DNA of 37,009 nt from Chara braunii (Eukaryota; Streptophyta; Charophyceae; Charales; Characeae). Under the pieces are notes generated by a model, which worked only from the letters and a program-made list of their open reading frames with translations, had not been told where the DNA came from and searched no databases. How positions within the stretch are numbered: position 1 is the first letter of the stretch; every line of letters begins with the position of its first letter. The stretch is taken from contig BFEA01000410.1 of NCBI GenBank assembly GCA_003427395.1, positions 967,994 to 1,005,002 on the forward strand, written 5' to 3'. Shown in pieces: positions 31,696-37,009 of the stretch. The translations under genes were made by a program, and so were the position numbers.

Positions 31696-31971
31696 AGCCC
31701 ACTGCACCAGAGTCCATCAGACTAACTGCAGGGGGGGTTGACTAAACCCATGGCAGGGTTTTAGTAAACCCACTGCACCAGACAGAGTCCATGAGGCTAA
31801 CTGCAGGGGGGGTTTACTAAACCCATGGCAGGGCTTTAGTAAGCCCGCTGCACCAGAATCCATCAGGCAAACTGCAGGGGGGGGTTACTAAACCCATGGC
31901 AGGGCTTTAGTAAGCCCGCTGCACCAGAATCCATCAGGCAAACTGCAGGGGGGGGTTACTAAACCCATGGC

Positions 31972-32009
31972 CTGTCTCTTATACACATCTAGATGTGTAT
32001 AAGAGACAG
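31972..32009. other. Embedded Nextera mate-pair junction adapter (artefact)
   Basis: CTGTCTCTTATACACATCT is followed directly by its reverse complement AGATGTGTATAAGAGACAG. Two transposase mosaic ends back to back are the circularisation junction of Nextera mate-pair libraries. It replaces about 26 bp of a 71-bp unit. The palindrome is not biological. Confidence 0.97.
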
Positions 32010-32395
32010 GAGTCCATCAGGCTAACTGCAGGGGGGGGTTACTAAACCCATGGCAGGGCTTTAGTAAGCCCGCTGCACCAGAATCCATCAGGCAAACTGC
32101 AGGGGGGGTTTACTAAACCCATGGCAGGGCTTTAGTAAGCCCGCTGCACCAGAATCCATCAGGCAAACTGCAGGGGGGGGTTACTAAACCCATGGCAGGG
32201 GTTTAGCAAAGCCACTGCACCAGATTGACCCTTTCTCCTATAATGACCCTGCAGGGGTTTAGTAAGCTCACTGCACCAGATTGACCCTTGCCCCATGTTC
32301 ATTCAGAACGCATAGAGCAAGAGTCCTCTTGGCCTCCCTCTAGGACGCGGCTGCTGCAGGGATTTAGTAAACCTAGCGGGCTACACTGACCCCTG

Positions 32396-34185
<1,790 letters not shown>

Positions 34186-34268
34186 CCAGTGTGACCAGAC
34201 ACCTGCTGCAGGACCAGAGGTCCAGAGGCCTGGACAGGTCTGCACCTGCAGGCATCTGGTCACACTGG
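34186..34268. repeat. 83-nt near-perfect foldback hairpin
   Basis: CCAGTGTGACCAGA (34186-34199) pairs perfectly with TCTGGTCACACTGG (34255-34268). Inside, CCTGC/GCAGG and GTCCAG/CTGGAC pair around an AGGC loop, so nearly the whole 83 nt folds. It could be a tiny foldback element (no clear target duplication) or an RNA hairpin of microRNA-precursor size. Confidence 0.8.
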
Positions 34269-34950
34269 GATCACAGCTGATGGGCGGGCAGGAGAAAACA
34301 AAGTAAAGAACGTCGCCTAATGACTCTGAAGCTGAAACAACCGACCTGGATCTTTGCCATCCATGCTGATTTTAGGTGAGCTGCAGCTCACTTCAACATG
34401 CTGTATCGGCTCCCGACTCTCCAAGTCTATTGATGCCAGGGTTGTTCTGACTGGACACCCATACGGATTGCGCCTGGTGTGTTTCTGACAGTTGTGACAA
34501 CAAATAACTGGTCCTCGTTGAGACTGGTGTGACAAACATACAAATTGTGCCTGGTATGTCTATGACAGCCCTTAGGAGGAATAACTGGCCTTCATTGACC
34601 ATGGCATGATGCCCCCCACCCACCCACACACACATCAAAAAAAAAACACCCCCACACCCCTGCAAAAAAAAAAAAAAATTCTGGCCTTTCAAGCATGCAA
34701 TTGGCTCCTTCACACACCTCCGTATTCTCAGGTTGGCAGGTAGAACAGGAAGATCTTGGAATACACCAGCTCCAAGATAAGACAAGACAAGCCCTTAACA
34801 TCGGCAGCCAGACAACGCAGAGTATGCAGCACACCGGAGAGCAGCACTTGTCCTCGTTCTATGGCTCCGAGACAGCAGCGAGTTACCGTCCAGCATTCCC
34901 CCAAACAGTAAGAATAGGCTACCGGTAGTACCGGGTGAAAAGTTCGGCCA
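34269..34950. other. No gene; A- and C-rich patch
   Basis: 34605-34680 is low-complexity CACCC/A-run sequence. ATCTTGGAATACACCAG at about 34752 starts a stretch related to 35655-35825. Confidence 0.55.
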
Positions 34951-34986
34951 GAGAAAGGCAGGAGCGATGAGGGAATTTGAACTCTA

Positions 34987-35015
34987 GGGTTTAGGGTTTA
35001 GGGTTTAGGGTTTAG
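34987..35015 (+). repeat. Interstitial TTTAGGG telomere-like run
   Basis: Four consecutive GGGTTTA units. The other copies of the triplicated block have TCTAGGGTTGAGGGTTTAG (35536) and GAGAGTTTAGC (35990) at the equivalent place, so the run probably grew locally from a similar heptamer. Confidence 0.9.
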
Positions 35016-35294
35016 TGTGCTAGTTCTGGCATGGCACTGCACTGATCGACCTCAATCTCTTCCCCAGGGGATTGATGTCGAGTTTGGGGTTTAGGGTTTT
35101 GTGCGGTCCACTGGCACGACATTACACAGCGCGCCTAAGTCTTTCCATAGGGTGTTGGATTTCGAGTTTACTTTGAGCGGTTCACAGGGTGTGGTAGGAC
35201 ACGGCCCACCTAAATCTCAGCCAGCCCTCGTATATGACGTTAGCGGGCATGGCAACCAGATACTGCTCGCCGAATCACTGCTGGGACCGGACTA

Positions 35295-35398
35295 CCGTCT
35301 TCCCCCGAATAGAACATACGGTCATTATAGCCGTATTGGGGCAATTTTCTGTCTAACTACAGCGATAATTACCATACGTTCAGTTCAGGGGAAGACGG
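35295..35398. mobile_element. 104-bp inverted-repeat element, TA-flanked
   Basis: CCGTCTTCCCC (35295) and GGGGAAGACGG (ending 35398) are perfect inverted repeats, with imperfect extension GAA..GAAC.TA.GG to about 28 bp. TA lies on each side (35293-35294, 35399-35400). Non-coding. The TA duplication suggests a Tc1/mariner-type MITE unrelated in sequence to 5586-6108. Confidence 0.78.
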
Positions 35399-35739
35399 TA
35401 GGTTGCAAATCGGAGCCAGGGCCACACAGTGGACGTTTCTGCGGCCACTTCCATCCCTTGAGGGGTAAGAATGAGTGGCTGGGTAGAAGGTCAGGAGGAG
35501 GAAGGCAGGAGTCAAAAGGGGCATTTGACGTCTGAGTCTAGGGTTGAGGGTTTAGTCCCTGCCCACTCCCACCTAAGCCCCCCTTCCCTTTGAGCACACC
35601 CATGCTGTTGGCCCTTGCACCCAGCCCAGGTCGAAGGCCAGTCGGCAGACCAGCCACATCTTGGAATAAACCAGGTCTATGACAAGACCAGGTCTTATAA
35701 CATCAGCAGCCACCAGGTCAAGGGAAGCCGCCGAATCAG

Positions 35740-35740
35740 N
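35740..35740. other. Single-N join with 85-bp duplicated flank
   Basis: 35655-35739 and 35741-35825 are identical 85-mers on either side of one N, as at 31695. Probably unmerged contig ends. Confidence 0.92.
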
Positions 35741-36060
35741 CACATCTTGGAATAAACCAGGTCTATGACAAGACCAGGTCTTATAACATCAGCAGCCACC
35801 AGGTCAAGGGAAGCCGCCGAATCAGGTGGATCTTCAGGCAAACCAGGTGTAAGGCTGGACCAGGTCCTGTCAAAGTCTGTGGCTTGTAGGCAGCTGTCGG
35901 GTCAAGTGCCTTGGCAGAGGAATGAATAAAGTTGCAGGTTGAGAAATTCAGGGGGAGAATGAAGGCAGGGAGAAGGGAGTTTGACTTGAGAGTTTAGCAC
36001 TATGGGAACTTTTGGCCCTGCTTTGGTTCCACTGGGGGGGGGGGGAATGTCACCTAAGCC

Positions 36061-36976
36061 CCTCTTACTTGTCAAGCATGCTCGTGTTGTTGGGACCCTT
36101 TTACCCGCTCTGCTCCAATGCAATGGCCAACAGACAGCACAGCCAGATTTGCGCAAGTGGTGTACCAGCAGTTAAACAACGATGATTTGCTGTCACTTCA
36201 CTTCACAACGATTTGCTGCACTCACAAAAAACTGGCAGTGATATACTGGAGGAAGGTGGGGATGACGTCAAGTCTGCATGGCCCTCATGGGCTGGGCTAC
36301 ACACGTGCTGACTGAGTCTTTGACCAAAGCAGGTCCATGATTAGATCCGGTCGCACAGCAGCGGCATGTCTGCTGGAAATTCAGGAGGAGGACGAAGGGC
36401 ATGCTAGGTTTGAAAAAGGCCGATTTGAATTTCTTGGATCTTCTCAGTGCGTGTTCTTTTTCAGAAGTCGAAACAGGATCCAGAGGATCCTTGTAAACTG
36501 TTTTGTGCAATCATCGTGCCACAGAAAAATGACAACTGCGCTGGTACGTACTGAATCTGGTTTGACCAAAGAGGGTGCAATCTATGCCCAAGTCAGCGGT
36601 GTGGATAGGTAGGTGTATGCACTGCTACAACTGGTGGGGGCACTTGTCCAGTAGCCCACAAAGGGATCTGGGCAGTCGTCATTGTGGAACCTGCCTCTGG
36701 CCTCCGTCTGACCCTTACTAAAGGCCATCCATTATCAGAGGACTAGGAGGGGCAGACCAATCAACTTGGTTTACAACTCGACACGAAGGGCAAGTGCGGC
36801 TCCGCCCGCATGACATAGTAGGTCAGTGCCTGATCGCGTCACTCTAACACACGGGGACAGCGAATCACTTATTCAAGAAATGACACGCAAATGCATATCT
36901 ATATTTAGTTATGGATCCAAAAAACAAAGGTATCAATTTACTATCAAATAATTCCCCCCTTGATCCGGTCATGCAC

Positions 36977-36980
<4 letters not shown>
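36061..36980. other. No recognisable gene
   Basis: A + frame at 36337-36612 (91 codons) has no domain I recognise. The stretch at 36318 (TTGACCAAAGCAGGTCCATGATTAGATCCGGTC) weakly echoes the 35655 repeat. Confidence 0.5.

Positions 36981-37009
<29 letters not shown>
36981..37009. repeat. (GA)n microsatellite at right window edge
   Basis: GA units run to the last base, mirroring the left edge. Confidence 0.98.

Larger units (their letters stand above)
31528..32395. repeat. 71-bp tandem array with palindromic cores
   Basis: The core array has the repeated CCCATGGCAGGG at 31751, 31826, 31897, 31968, 32051, 32122 and 32193. Intervals are 71 bp except 75 at the first and 83 where the adapter sits. 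Each unit has GGGCTTTAGTAAGCCC or GGGTTTTAGTAAACCC, then GCTGCACCAGA-TCCATCAGG, then GGGGTTACTAAACCC. Edge units (31528-31640, 32200-32395) are shorter and diverged and alternate with TGACCCTTGC. GGGCTT/AAGCCC and GGGTTT/AAACCC are the same stem with paired changes. Non-coding. Confidence 0.92.
34951..36060. repeat. Locally triplicated block
   Basis: The phrase GGCAGGAG...GGG..TTTGA..TCTAGGGTT recurs at about 34958, 35503 and 35965. The second and third copies are followed by CACCTAAGCCCCnCTT and GCATGCT-like GTTGTTGG sequence (35570, 36050). The spacing is about 545 and 462 bp. Between them, related ATCTTGGAATAAACCAGGTCTATGACAAGACCAGGTC stretches occur (35655, 35741), one of which is an assembly duplicate. 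Non-coding as far as I can see. Confidence 0.75.

Noticed and set aside
31972-32009. 38-bp perfect palindrome as a biological site
   Set aside because: Identical to two Nextera mosaic ends joined; a library artefact.

Overview
This is eukaryotic, repeat-rich, intergenic-looking DNA. I find no intact protein-coding gene, tRNA or rRNA. Three things point to the green lineage: a plant-type telomere-like TTTAGGG run, a plant/algal-looking L1/Tx1-type non-LTR retrotransposon with a C-terminal zinc knuckle, and several short inverted-repeat elements. The very high microsatellite load would suit a large streptophyte genome, for example a charophyte alga, but that is inference. The window starts and ends in (GA)n and contains one 230-base N gap and three single-N joins. 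A mate-pair library adapter is embedded at 31972-32009, so part of the repeat structure is an assembly artefact.

Layout. 1-3540: two related ~340-bp segments, each carrying an exon-like minus-strand frame and each next to a trinucleotide microsatellite. 3840-7440: a hairpin-rich domain, the most unusual part of the window. Short inverted repeats with conserved CGT-type loops recur in tandem and in longer modules, and the stem arms change together between copies. A 523-bp foldback element with TA duplications is inserted in it. 7441-14160: microsatellites and unannotatable AT-rich DNA. 14168-14559: the first of three TTAA-flanked inverted-repeat elements (others at 19641-19841 and 21815-21992). 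15224-16915: degenerate tandem repeats on both sides of the N gap. 17985-19404: a decayed coding region with coiled-coil-like pieces followed by a GIY-YIG-like nuclease domain. 20374-20811 and 28061-28200: three copies of a SINE-like element.

22727-27231 is the largest coherent feature: a dead LINE ORF2 with APE-type endonuclease, reverse transcriptase, and a C-terminal part with a zinc knuckle. It is broken by several stops and frameshifts and by a 291-bp hAT-like element with a perfect 8-bp target duplication. 28400-29450 is a charged, low-complexity, possibly once-coding stretch. 31528-32395 is a tandem array with a 71-bp unit built on palindromic cores. 34950-36060 is a locally triplicated block that contains the telomere-like run and a 104-bp TA-flanked inverted-repeat element.

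Nothing here works as a pathway. The elements are layers of insertion and decay: the TA element is younger than the hairpin domain, and the hAT-like element is younger than the LINE. The best candidate for something undescribed is the hairpin domain at 3840-7440, where pairing appears to be conserved while sequence changes.
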